Shown in pieces: positions 1 to 5,403 of a stretch of DNA of 5,403 nt. The stretch is from contig JAAZON010000204.1 of the NCBI GenBank assembly GCA_012797725.1, forward strand, positions 1 through 5,403, in the 5' to 3' direction. Under the pieces are notes generated by a model. It was not told the origin of the DNA, made no database searches, and worked only from the letters and a program-made list of their open reading frames with translations. The position numbers and the translations under genes were made by a program. Source of the DNA: SAR324 cluster bacterium (GTDB taxonomy: Bacteria > Bdellovibrionota > UBA2361 > JAAZON01). Numbering within the stretch: position 1 is the stretch's first letter; every line of letters starts with the position of its first letter.

Positions 1-989
1 AAAGTGGCTTAAAACATCTTGAGAAGCTGTTAAAATTCGTGGATCTCCGCTTTATAGCAATTCTTATTTCAAGATATGTGGAAATCATAACTTACGATGA
101 CGCCAACGATTCTCCACCTGGATCTGGATTTTATACACCTGACAAGGGGTTTACTTGGATAGGAATCCACGATTTAGATGCTACTCGTGCTTTTTATCTA
201 AACAGATTTCTAGCTTTGATTTTTGATAATGATGCTGCATTATTCTATCAACTGTGCGCCATTCCAATGGTTAGTACTCCTTCTTTATTAGAGGAAGAGA
301 GTTATAAGGATCGATGTACTAGAATTTCAGCTGAGGGAGTCCCTGAATTAGAATACGCCTTTGAGCTGACCGCTCCATTGCAGCCTTATGCAATCAAAAA
401 GCAAATCAATGCTCACGGACTTAAATCTGCTGTTGAGAATATTCCTATAATAGAACCTCTTCTATATGACACTTCCTTTGTGCAACCTCTATCGTCCCTG
501 GTTAACAGTAACTTGAATCTTGACGAACTAGAGATGGAGCTTACCCTAATTCTCAATGCGGCAATTGTACGATGGCAAATTCCCTTTTTTGAGGCAGAGA
601 CAATTAAACATTGGAGTGAGAAAGTGAAGGGCGCTATTAATTTAGGCCTAGAAGATGTGATAAAAACCTCGAATTTACCCCTGATTGATATCTATAGAAT
701 CCTTGGGCTCCAGAAGCTTTTTCGCTTAGGTCTTTGGCATTTGATGGAATTACAGAAAATTGCATTAAAGATTCCAGTTGCTTTAATAGAACCTGGAACT
801 TTGAGTGCGGAGAACTTCTCCATTCTAGCTTGTGCTCGAGAAGAGATCCCTGAAATCCCAAATTTCTTCAACAAAGATGGCAGTATTCAGAGCGAGGAAG
901 GAACTCTAGTTCCCGGAACAAAGGCGATAGAACATCTCGAAGAGATTCAAATGCTAAAAAAGCGCCTGGAAGATCTATTTAATAACTAG
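1..989 (+). CDS. DUF6178-like protein, C-terminal part (5' end outside window)
   Basis: The reading frame is open from the first complete codon (position 3) to a TAG at 987-989, giving 328 visible residues. A GTG at position 39 could serve as a start, but it lacks a Shine-Dalgarno sequence and the residues before it read as ordinary helix, so I treat the gene as truncated by the window edge. The protein is soluble, with no signal peptide or membrane segment. A 'FYTPDKGFTWIGI' stretch around visible residues 43-55 and an acidic/aromatic motif around 95-126 (EEESYKDR, then GVPELEYAFEL) resemble the conserved core of DUF6178. From memory, that family runs to about 500 residues, so roughly the N-terminal third would be missing. 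Function is unknown for the family. The C-terminus (last 20 residues) looks like a short coiled coil. The gene is convergent with the next one. The family call rests on recalled motif pattern only. Confidence 0.7.
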   Translation, partial: SGLKHLEKLLKFVDLRFIAILISRYVEIITYDDANDSPPGSGFYTPDKGFTWIGIHDLDATRAFYLNRFLALIFDNDAALFYQLCAIPMVSTPSLLEEESYKDRCTRISAEGVPELEYAFELTAPLQPYAIKKQINAHGLKSAVENIPIIEPLLYDTSFVQPLSSLVNSNLNLDELEMELTLILNAAIVRWQIPFFEAETIKHWSEKVKGAINLGLEDVIKTSNLPLIDIYRILGLQKLFRLGLWHLMELQKIALKIPVALIEPGTLSAENFSILACAREEIPEIPNFFNKDGSIQSEEGTLVPGTKAIEHLEEIQMLKKRLEDLFNN

Positions 990-994
990 ACTCT

Positions 995-1582
995 CTATTT
1001 CTTCTTTGCTGCGACACCTTTTTCGACCTTCTTTTCAGTTCCGGGCGCTCCAGCTTCTTTAGCTTTCTCAGCTTCTACCCCTTCTGTTTTTTTCTCATCT
1101 GCCTTACCGATCTCTTTGCAATCTGGCTCAGATGCGACCACTTCTAGGCATTTTCCTGTTTGCAAGTCACAGTCGTGCATGATTACACGTTGAAGTTCGG
1201 AGCGAGCTTTAAAATCGAGCTTGTTCAGGACGGCGTCCATGGAATCAAACTTAGTTGCTATGCAAGCTGCTTTATTTTCATGAGATAACTTGCACTGTTG
1301 TGCAGCTTTCTCCTTCATTGGTGGAATTTGTTTCCCTAGATTCTCCTTTGCTAAATCGGCGTTTTCTCCTTGAGCCAAAACACTCTGGTAATAAACCATC
1401 TCTTCATTTTTATTTTGCTCTGAGGAGTTGCCCGAATCAGTATTTGCTGATTCCTTGCCTTCTTGAGCTTTAAAGGACGAGGTCCATTTGTAGGAAATTT
1501 CAGATGAGCATTTAAACTCAGCTGACGCCTGGACACTTTGTATTAAAATGTAAGCAATTAATAATAGTGGAAGAACTTTCAT
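995..1582 (-). CDS. Secreted six-cysteine protein with charged Lys/Glu/Ala tail, unknown function
   Basis: A 195-residue protein with a clear Sec signal peptide: MK, then a hydrophobic core VLPLLLIAYILI, then a likely signal peptidase I site after ASA (residues 19-21). There is no lipobox cysteine. The mature part has six cysteines (25, 97, 107, 138, 145, 155), which could form three disulfides in the periplasm or outside the cell. Residues 38-60 are polar and Ser/Asn/Glu-rich, probably disordered. From about 156 to the end is a low-complexity tail of Lys, Glu, Ala and Gly. The frame also has an ATG at 1591, three codons upstream. I prefer 1582 because AAAGAG (1592-1597) abuts the upstream ATG but sits 9 nt before the downstream one, and because MK is the natural signal-peptide beginning. 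It ends 5 bp from the convergent gene. No family was recognised. Confidence 0.75.
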   Translation of the reverse strand: MKVLPLLLIAYILIQSVQASAEFKCSSEISYKWTSSFKAQEGKESANTDSGNSSEQNKNEEMVYYQSVLAQGENADLAKENLGKQIPPMKEKAAQQCKLSHENKAACIATKFDSMDAVLNKLDFKARSELQRVIMHDCDLQTGKCLEVVASEPDCKEIGKADEKKTEGVEAEKAKEAGAPGTEKKVEKGVAAKKK

Positions 1583-1591
1583 CGGATCCAT

Positions 1592-1597
1592 CTCTTT
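1592..1597 (-). promoter_or_regulatory. Ribosome binding site that decides the start of the secreted protein
   Basis: AAAGAG on the minus strand lies 9 nt before the ATG at 1582 and directly touches the ATG at 1591. Only the 1582 start has workable spacing. Confidence 0.4.
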
Positions 1598-1631
1598 ATA
1601 TTAATTCCAAAACTTTGCTTTATTTACTTGA

Positions 1632-1661
1632 ATAATAAATACAGTTCGTCGTCTAGGTCAT
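1632..1661 (-). promoter_or_regulatory. Candidate sigma-70-type promoter for the secreted protein gene
   Basis: On the minus strand, ATGACC (1656-1661, 4 of 6 to consensus) and TATTAT (1632-1637, 5 of 6) are separated by 18 bp. They would give a 5' leader of roughly 40 nt before the ATG at 1582. This was found by eye in an AT-rich region where chance matches are common. The remainder of the 1583-1710 divergent region must also hold a rightward promoter for the 1711 gene, but no convincing -35/-10 pair was found on the plus strand. Confidence 0.3.
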
Positions 1662-1710
1662 GTGCTTATTTTGTTGTTTTAACATAATGTTTAATAACTG
1701 TGTTTTACAA

Positions 1711-2052
1711 ATGAATGATTATTTGAATGCTACTATAGAAAATGACGAGTTTGGAATATTCGACCATCCCAATGTGACTGGGACTCCTGAGCGCAGACTG
1801 CTGCTAGCAATTCTAGAACGTGCACTCCTTGACTACGTTGGAAATGACGAAAAGGAAGCTTTGGAAGCGGAAGATTGGATATTTTCTGAAACAAACCCCA
1901 TACACCCTTACAATCCTTTTTCATTCTTCTGGATTTGCGAGCAATTGGATTTAAATATTAAAAAAACCTTGCGAAAGATTCAAAAAATGCCAAAACGAGG
2001 GACTAATAGACTAGCACCGTGGTATCTGACAAAACAAAAAGCAGTGGCCTGA
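1711..2052 (+). CDS. Small conserved-looking protein with HTH-like C-terminal segment
   Basis: From the ATG at 1711 this is a 113-residue cytosolic protein. The frame is open back to an ATG at 1660, but those extra 17 residues are Cys/Phe-rich (MCLFCCF...) and overlap a candidate promoter of the divergent gene, so I prefer 1711. Neither start has a good Shine-Dalgarno sequence. Residues 26-42 (PERRLLLAILERALLDY) form an amphipathic helix. They are followed by EAEDWIF (52-58) and then FSFFWICEQLDL (70-81) with a basic stretch, KKTLRKIQKMPKRG (84-97). The last part has the helix-turn-helix feel of a sigma region 4-like or small regulator fold. The pattern 'LL-x-A-x-LE-x-A ... W-I-F ... FSF-x-WIC-x-x-LDL' resembles uncharacterised small proteins of Deltaproteobacteria as I recall them. 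DNA binding is an inference; the function is unknown. It converges on the membrane-protein gene with a 17-bp gap. Confidence 0.7.
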   Translation: MNDYLNATIENDEFGIFDHPNVTGTPERRLLLAILERALLDYVGNDEKEALEAEDWIFSETNPIHPYNPFSFFWICEQLDLNIKKTLRKIQKMPKRGTNRLAPWYLTKQKAVA

Positions 2053-2069
2053 GGCTTTGTATCAGACTT

Positions 2070-2663
2070 CTAGTGCCAAAGTTCATATGCTGCACCTGGC
2101 ATCTGACTGGGTTTCGTGCTTGAAAAAAATTGTCGCCAATTGAATGCTTCGTACAAAGGATTTTGAGACCCATGATCTTTCCCGCGGCGTCGATTTATTT
2201 CTTGGGATAGAAGCCTAGCAAATTTAAGTCTTCTTTCTGCATAAATCCGAGATCTGTACCATTCCGGCGCAAAGAGCAAAAAGCAAAGACTAAGCATACA
2301 AGCTGCCAATAGAAGCATTCTGCCTTGAAGAAGGACAAATAACAGAGTCGCAATACTACCATAAAGAACGACAAAGAGAAGCTTGTTCTCGTGAGTTATA
2401 ATTTCCTTTTTAAGAAATAATTTCTCGTCTGAAATAGAAAGATCCATCAGATCATCTAAGTATGATTCCAATATCTCAACTGGAATAAAAGACACCGACT
2501 CTCGAAAATGTTTATAACACTCGACATCTTTTGAGAGAAAAGAGGCCCTTTCGGCTTCGTACAAAAGCAGAGATGAAGCTATGCATTTATACTGGAAAAG
2601 CAGAACTCGACTTCCGCCTAGGAACCCCGGATCAGCGGACTCAACTGTATTTAGTTTTTCCAT
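2070..2663 (-). CDS. Membrane-hairpin protein downstream of fumC, unknown function
   Basis: A 197-residue protein beginning at the ATG at 2663. A TTG six codons upstream (2681) is also in frame, but the strong purine-rich sequence GAGGAGAGGG (2670-2679) lies 6 nt before the ATG and overlaps the TTG itself, so the ATG is the start. Residues 1-94 are soluble and mostly helical and acidic. Two hydrophobic segments follow, about 95-113 (LLFVVLYGSIATLLFVLLQ) and 116-135, separated by only a few residues including GR, so they form a tight hairpin. The segment after it is strongly basic (RSRIYAERRLKFAR, 137-150; RRR at 158-160), which by the positive-inside rule places both termini in the cytoplasm. 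The gene follows fumC by 25 nt on the same strand with its own good ribosome site, so co-transcription is likely. I do not recognise the family, and nothing ties it to fumarate metabolism beyond position. Confidence 0.75.
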   Translation of the reverse strand: MEKLNTVESADPGFLGGSRVLLFQYKCIASSLLLYEAERASFLSKDVECYKHFRESVSFIPVEILESYLDDLMDLSISDEKLFLKKEIITHENKLLFVVLYGSIATLLFVLLQGRMLLLAACMLSLCFLLFAPEWYRSRIYAERRLKFARLLSQEINRRRGKDHGSQNPLYEAFNWRQFFSSTKPSQMPGAAYELWH

Positions 2664-2669
2664 AAACAG

Positions 2670-2679
2670 CCCTCTCCTC
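2670..2679 (-). promoter_or_regulatory. Strong ribosome binding site of the membrane-hairpin gene
   Basis: GAGGAGAGGG on the minus strand lies in the fumC/membrane-protein gap, 6 nt before the ATG at 2663. It settles that start against the TTG at 2681 and indicates independent translation within the likely operon. Confidence 0.65.
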
Positions 2680-2688
2680 AAAATCTTG

Positions 2689-4077
2689 TCACAGCAAGCC
2701 AGGCTTTGTCATTGCAAATAAATCCAACACGTCTTTTAGTTTCCCCTCTTTCATAAGGCCAGATTCTTCAACAACCTGCCGAATTGACTTATTTTCGTTC
2801 AATGCTTTTTTTGCTATTTCGGCTGCCTGATCATATCCAAGTATAGGCACAAGCGAAGTACAGATAGAAAGACTATTCTCGGCATATTCAAGGCAGCGCA
2901 CATTGTCCGCTGTTATTCCATCGATACACTTAGATCTAAAGCTCTCACTAACATTTGAAAGTAAGTCAATAGATTCCAACAAACTAAATGCAATAACTGG
3001 GAGCATGGTGTTCAGCTCAAAATTACCTTGTAAGGCTGCTGTACTAATACAAGCATCATTTCCGATCACCCTAGTTCCAACCTGAAGCACCGACTCACAG
3101 ATCACTGGATTCACTTTACCTGGCATTATGCTGGAGCCAGGTTGGATAGCTGGCATCCGTAATTCAGCAATACCGCACCTCGGCCCTGCTGCAAGCCAAC
3201 GCAGATCATTTGCAATCTTCATCAGTGAAATTGCCACTGTTTTTAACTGCCCGCTTATTTCCACAGAAGTATCTTGCGCCGCTTGAGCTTCGAAATGATT
3301 CTCTGCTTCAAAGAAATCCTCTCCTGTAATCCGATTTATCTCAGATATCGCAATACGCGCAAAGTCCGGATGCGCGTTAAGCCCTGTACCTACCGCTGTG
3401 CCACCCAGCGCAAGTTCTAAAGCCACCTTTTTTGCAGCTTGCACTCTAGCGATTCCCGATTCGACTTGAGCAGCATAACCACTAAACTCCTGCCCCAATG
3501 TAATAGGGGTGGCATCTTGAAGGTGGGTACGCCCAGATTTTATAATCCTACAGAATTCATGCGATTTTCTTATTAGGCTTTCATGCAGCTTGCTCAGCGC
3601 TTTTATTAGTTTATTACTAAGAGCAAGTGCTACAGAAATGTTTATACAACTTGGTATCACATCATTAGAAGATTGGCACATATTGACATGATCATTTGGA
3701 TGCACCAAAGTTTTGTCCCCCTTCTCTCCCTGAAGTATCTCAATTGCTCGGTTAGCGATGACTTCGTTTGCATTCATGTTTGTAGATGTACCAGACCCAG
3801 TCTGAAATAAGTCCACCACAAATTGATTGTACAATTTGCCGTTGATTACTTCTTGAGCAGCCTGGCAGATGGCTTCGGATCTTCTTTTATCAAGCAAATT
3901 TAAACTGCAGTTTGCCATTGAAGCTGCATATTTAATTATTCCAAGGGCTGAAATGAAGTTCCTAGAGAATCGATATGAGCTAACTTCAAAATTTAGAACT
4001 GCGCGTTGAGTAGATGCACCGTAAAGCGCCTCTTCGGGCACTTCCATTTCACCCATTGAATCCTTTTCTATTCTCAC
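2689..4077 (-). CDS. fumC: Fumarate hydratase, class II (fumarase C)
   Basis: Catalyses reversible hydration of fumarate to L-malate in the TCA cycle; class II enzymes are iron-independent cytosolic homotetramers. From the GTG at 4077 it has 462 residues, close to the 467 of E. coli FumC. Family motifs occur in order: RIEKDSMG at the N-terminus, TGSGTSTNMNANE (93-105), HPND (126-129, the second-site loop), SSND (136-139), GRTHLQD (182-188) with catalytic-dyad His185, GGTAVGTGLN, and the signature GSSIMPGKVNP (314-324) with catalytic Ser315, Lys321 and Asn323, followed by Glu328. The HPND and SSND forms and overall similarity to E. coli FumC favour fumarase over aspartase. A TTG at 4089 is in frame but has no ribosome site. 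GGAG (4084-4087) lies 6 nt before the GTG, and RIEKDSMG right after it matches usual FumC beginnings. All catalytic residues are present. The membrane-hairpin gene follows 25 nt downstream. Confidence 0.97.
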   Translation of the reverse strand: MRIEKDSMGEMEVPEEALYGASTQRAVLNFEVSSYRFSRNFISALGIIKYAASMANCSLNLLDKRRSEAICQAAQEVINGKLYNQFVVDLFQTGSGTSTNMNANEVIANRAIEILQGEKGDKTLVHPNDHVNMCQSSNDVIPSCINISVALALSNKLIKALSKLHESLIRKSHEFCRIIKSGRTHLQDATPITLGQEFSGYAAQVESGIARVQAAKKVALELALGGTAVGTGLNAHPDFARIAISEINRITGEDFFEAENHFEAQAAQDTSVEISGQLKTVAISLMKIANDLRWLAAGPRCGIAELRMPAIQPGSSIMPGKVNPVICESVLQVGTRVIGNDACISTAALQGNFELNTMLPVIAFSLLESIDLLSNVSESFRSKCIDGITADNVRCLEYAENSLSICTSLVPILGYDQAAEIAKKALNENKSIRQVVEESGLMKEGKLKDVLDLFAMTKPGLL

Positions 4078-4130
4078 CCTCGTCTCCAAATATCTGAACC
4101 TCTAATAATAGGGCCTCGCAAAGACGACAT
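4074..4130 (-). CDS. Possible 18-codon leader ORF overlapping the fumC start
   Basis: On the minus strand, an ATG at 4130 opens an 18-codon frame (MSSLRGPIIRGSDIWRRG) whose TGA overlaps the fumC GTG as GTGA, the classic arrangement for translational coupling. GAGGA (4141-4145) lies 10 nt before the ATG, a usable if long spacing. The frame is open further upstream to a TAA at 4218-4220, with a TTG at 4202, so a longer 42-residue form is conceivable. That start would lie upstream of the -10 of the candidate promoter (4183-4212). The peptide matches no family I know and is short enough to be chance. Confidence 0.25.
   Translation of the reverse strand: MSSLRGPIIRGSDIWRRG
4084..4087 (-). promoter_or_regulatory. 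Ribosome binding site that decides the fumC start
   Basis: GGAG on the minus strand lies 6 nt before the GTG at 4077. The alternative TTG at 4089 overlaps this motif and has nothing suitable upstream, so the GTG is preferred. Confidence 0.5.
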
Positions 4131-4182
4131 AATCGAAAGATCCTCAAATTTATTAGAAATTCTTGCTTCACCCAAGTATGAA

Positions 4183-4212
4183 ATGATAGCAGCAAAAATC
4201 AAATAATTCCAA
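4183..4212 (-). promoter_or_regulatory. Candidate sigma-70-type promoter for fumC
   Basis: On the minus strand, TTGGAA (4207-4212, 4 of 6) and TATCAT (4183-4188, 5 of 6) are separated by 18 bp. Transcription would start near 4175, giving a leader of about 100 nt that contains the possible 18-codon ORF. Found by eye. Confidence 0.35.
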
Positions 4213-4238
4213 GGATTTTACCCTGTGTTTTCAGTGCG

Positions 4239-4256
4239 TTATCCCCTGGTTTATCC
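4239..4256 (+). repeat. TTATCC direct repeat between the divergent promoters
   Basis: TTATCC occurs at 4239-4244 and 4251-4256, a 12-bp period, which puts both copies on nearly the same face of the helix. It lies between the candidate fumC -35 and the candidate rightward -35 of the HDOD gene, a natural operator position. The second copy (TTATCCAACA) resembles a DnaA box with one inserted base. Six-base repeats occur by chance, so this is only a candidate site. Confidence 0.2.
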
Positions 4257-4266
4257 AACATTAAGT

Positions 4267-4295
4267 TTTACATATCTCTAGACGATCATTAAATT
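4267..4295 (+). promoter_or_regulatory. Candidate sigma-70-type promoter for the HDOD gene
   Basis: TTTACA (4267-4272, 5 of 6) and TAAATT (4290-4295, 4 of 6) are separated by 17 bp on the plus strand. This would give a leader of about 130 nt before the ATG at 4434. Within it, a GGAGGG at 4296-4301 is not followed by any long ORF. Found by eye. Confidence 0.35.
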
Positions 4296-4433
4296 GGAGG
4301 GAAGACTTCAATTGTTTTTTTGCATGTTCAAAGAATTAGAAGCATGAAAACTTTTGAAAATGCTTAGAAAGCTACTCAAGCGTTTCCTCAACACAACGAA
4401 GGTGACATACGAGATCTATTTATTGAGACAGAA

Positions 4434-5403
4434 ATGGAGATAGGCCAAATTTTAGACAAAGAAGAAAGAAAAAAGGGGAGGCCTCTAAGCTCTGAAATCC
4501 TGAATCTTCTAATGCCGGTCGATTCGTTCGTGCTTGCTGAAGCACGTAAATTATCTGCATTGAAAGGTGTTCGCAGTGAGGATCTTGCAACTTGCGTCGC
4601 TCAAGATCCGGTATTGGTAATTGAGTTCCTCAAGTCTGCAAATGCCATCTGTTTATCGGAAGGTAAACCCGTATTATCAAGTATAATGCGAGCTATTGAT
4701 CGTCTTGGATCACAATCGATAGGGAGATTGTTGAAAACTCTATCAAAACGCCAAAGATTTAGTTCCGATGAAGTTAATCATTGGTTTGAAATACACAGAA
4801 GTCGCTGTAAGCGAACATCTATTGTTGCCCGAATACTAGCAGAAACTCTAGCTAAACATTTAGCTGACGAAGTCCAGCTCTCAGGGCTGTTCTTGAACTT
4901 TGGCGACCTAGTGACTGTCTCACATCTTATGGAAGAATATGTTTCTTTAGCCGAAGAATTCCAACGAGGAGCTTTGGCTTACAGAATTTATCATGCATAT
5001 AAATTCGAACCACAAGAATTAGGACTTCTATATCTTAGGAAATTTGGCCTACCAGAAAATCTTCTTGCACCCCTCGACCAAGAGGGGATTCTCAAACCCG
5101 AAAAGGCCATAATGAAAATTATCATTGCTTCGGCTGGTGAGATGATTGATTACTTCGATGCAAACAAATGGGAAAAACTATCTCCGGGCTCAATTCTTCC
5201 TTCAAAGTCTACACTCCGTCTGCTAGTAATTACAAAAATGCAATACTTAAAGGTATATGAGCGAGCAACGGAATATCTTAATGAAGTTAGGAAGTTCGAG
5301 TTAAGGCAATCTAATAACGTCGTAAAAGAGGAGCTCGAGCCTATTTACGATCCTCAAATTGAATTCACCTCTCAAGAAGACAAAATTCAAAAAGAAATCC
5401 ACA
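4434..5403 (+). CDS. HDOD-domain protein, N-terminal part (3' end outside window)
   Basis: The frame starts at ATG 4434 and is open through the window end, giving 323 visible residues. After a basic linker (ERKKGRP, 11-17), residues about 24-215 follow the HDOD plan: LLMPVDSFVLAEARKLSAL, then DLATCVAQDPVLVIEFLKSAN (50-70, the typical 'isQDPaL...LLrlaNSa' element), then SSIMRAIDRLGSQSIGRLL (82-100), then SGLFLNFGDLV (150-160), then LRKFGLPENLL (201-211). At the point where HD phosphohydrolases carry 'LLHDIGK' this protein has FLNFGDL, so the metal-binding HD pair is absent, as usual for HDOD. Such proteins act as signalling or scaffold modules in two-component, c-di-GMP and motility networks; no catalytic function is expected here. 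The region after residue 285 is polar and acidic, probably a linker to something beyond the window. The ribosome site is weak (GAG at 4425-4427). The same frame is open back to an amber codon at 4365. Confidence 0.85.
   Translation, partial: MEIGQILDKEERKKGRPLSSEILNLLMPVDSFVLAEARKLSALKGVRSEDLATCVAQDPVLVIEFLKSANAICLSEGKPVLSSIMRAIDRLGSQSIGRLLKTLSKRQRFSSDEVNHWFEIHRSRCKRTSIVARILAETLAKHLADEVQLSGLFLNFGDLVTVSHLMEEYVSLAEEFQRGALAYRIYHAYKFEPQELGLLYLRKFGLPENLLAPLDQEGILKPEKAIMKIIIASAGEMIDYFDANKWEKLSPGSILPSKSTLRLLVITKMQYLKVYERATEYLNEVRKFELRQSNNVVKEELEPIYDPQIEFTSQEDKIQKEIH

Noticed and set aside
637..874. Two minus-strand open frames of 60-74 codons inside the DUF6178-like gene
   Set aside because: They lie entirely within a convincing plus-strand coding frame and have unnatural composition and no ribosome site I could identify.
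1255..1536. Open frames on both strands overlapping the secreted protein gene
   Set aside because: The secreted protein has a signal peptide, ordered cysteines and a ribosome site; the overlapping frames have none of these features.
1660..1710. Upstream ATG start extending the small protein by 17 residues
   Set aside because: The extension is Cys/Phe-rich, unlike the rest of the protein, overlaps a candidate promoter of the divergent gene, and has at best an AGG too close to the ATG.
1733..1924. A 63-codon minus-strand open frame inside the small protein gene
   Set aside because: It is the shadow of the plus-strand frame, whose product has coherent helices and motifs.
2040..2092. Short inverted matches (CTTTG/CAAAG, TGGC/GCCA) at the convergent 2052/2070 junction
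   Set aside because: The stems are only 4-5 bp with long loops and no T-run follows, so they do not support a terminator.
2903..3085. A 60-codon plus-strand open frame inside fumC
   Set aside because: It lies opposite a highly conserved part of fumarase and is explained by it.
4360..4443. A 27-codon basic frame (starts MLRKLLKRFLN) overlapping the HDOD start
   Set aside because: There is no ribosome site, the frame is short and overlaps the HDOD coding frame; chance is the simplest explanation.

Overview
The window is AT-rich, Gram-negative-looking bacterial DNA with tightly packed genes. It holds six protein genes, two of them cut by the window edges. The most informative genes are a probable DUF6178-family protein, a class II fumarase and an HDOD-domain protein. 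DUF6178 and HDOD proteins, together with a small 'WIF...FSFFWIC' protein, suggest a deltaproteobacterial-grade organism (Bdellovibrionota, Myxococcota, Desulfobacterota or SAR324-like). This placement is an inference from protein style, not a proven assignment.

Layout. Positions 1-989 (+) carry the C-terminal part of a DUF6178-like protein. It converges, with only 5 bp between stops, on a short secreted, cysteine- and lysine-containing protein at 995-1582 (-). A 128-bp divergent intergenic region (1583-1710) separates that gene from a 113-aa small protein at 1711-2052 (+). The small protein converges, with 17 bp between, on an apparent two-gene operon on the minus strand. This operon is the fumarase gene fumC (2689-4077), followed after a 25-nt gap by a membrane-hairpin protein (2070-2663). 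A 356-bp divergent region (4078-4433) holds candidate promoters for fumC and for the rightward HDOD gene (4434 to the window end), a TTATCC direct repeat between them, and several very short ORFs of doubtful status.

Function. Only fumC has a clear biochemical role: fumarate/malate interconversion in the TCA cycle. The HDOD protein is probably regulatory or a signalling scaffold. The other four proteins have no assignable function. Nothing seen links the genes into one pathway apart from the fumC/membrane-protein operon.

No RNA gene, mobile element, CRISPR array, toxin-antitoxin pair or defence system was recognised. The most useful observations are start-site corrections for three minus-strand genes, a possible translationally coupled leader ORF before fumC, and an in-frame amber codon just upstream of the HDOD start.
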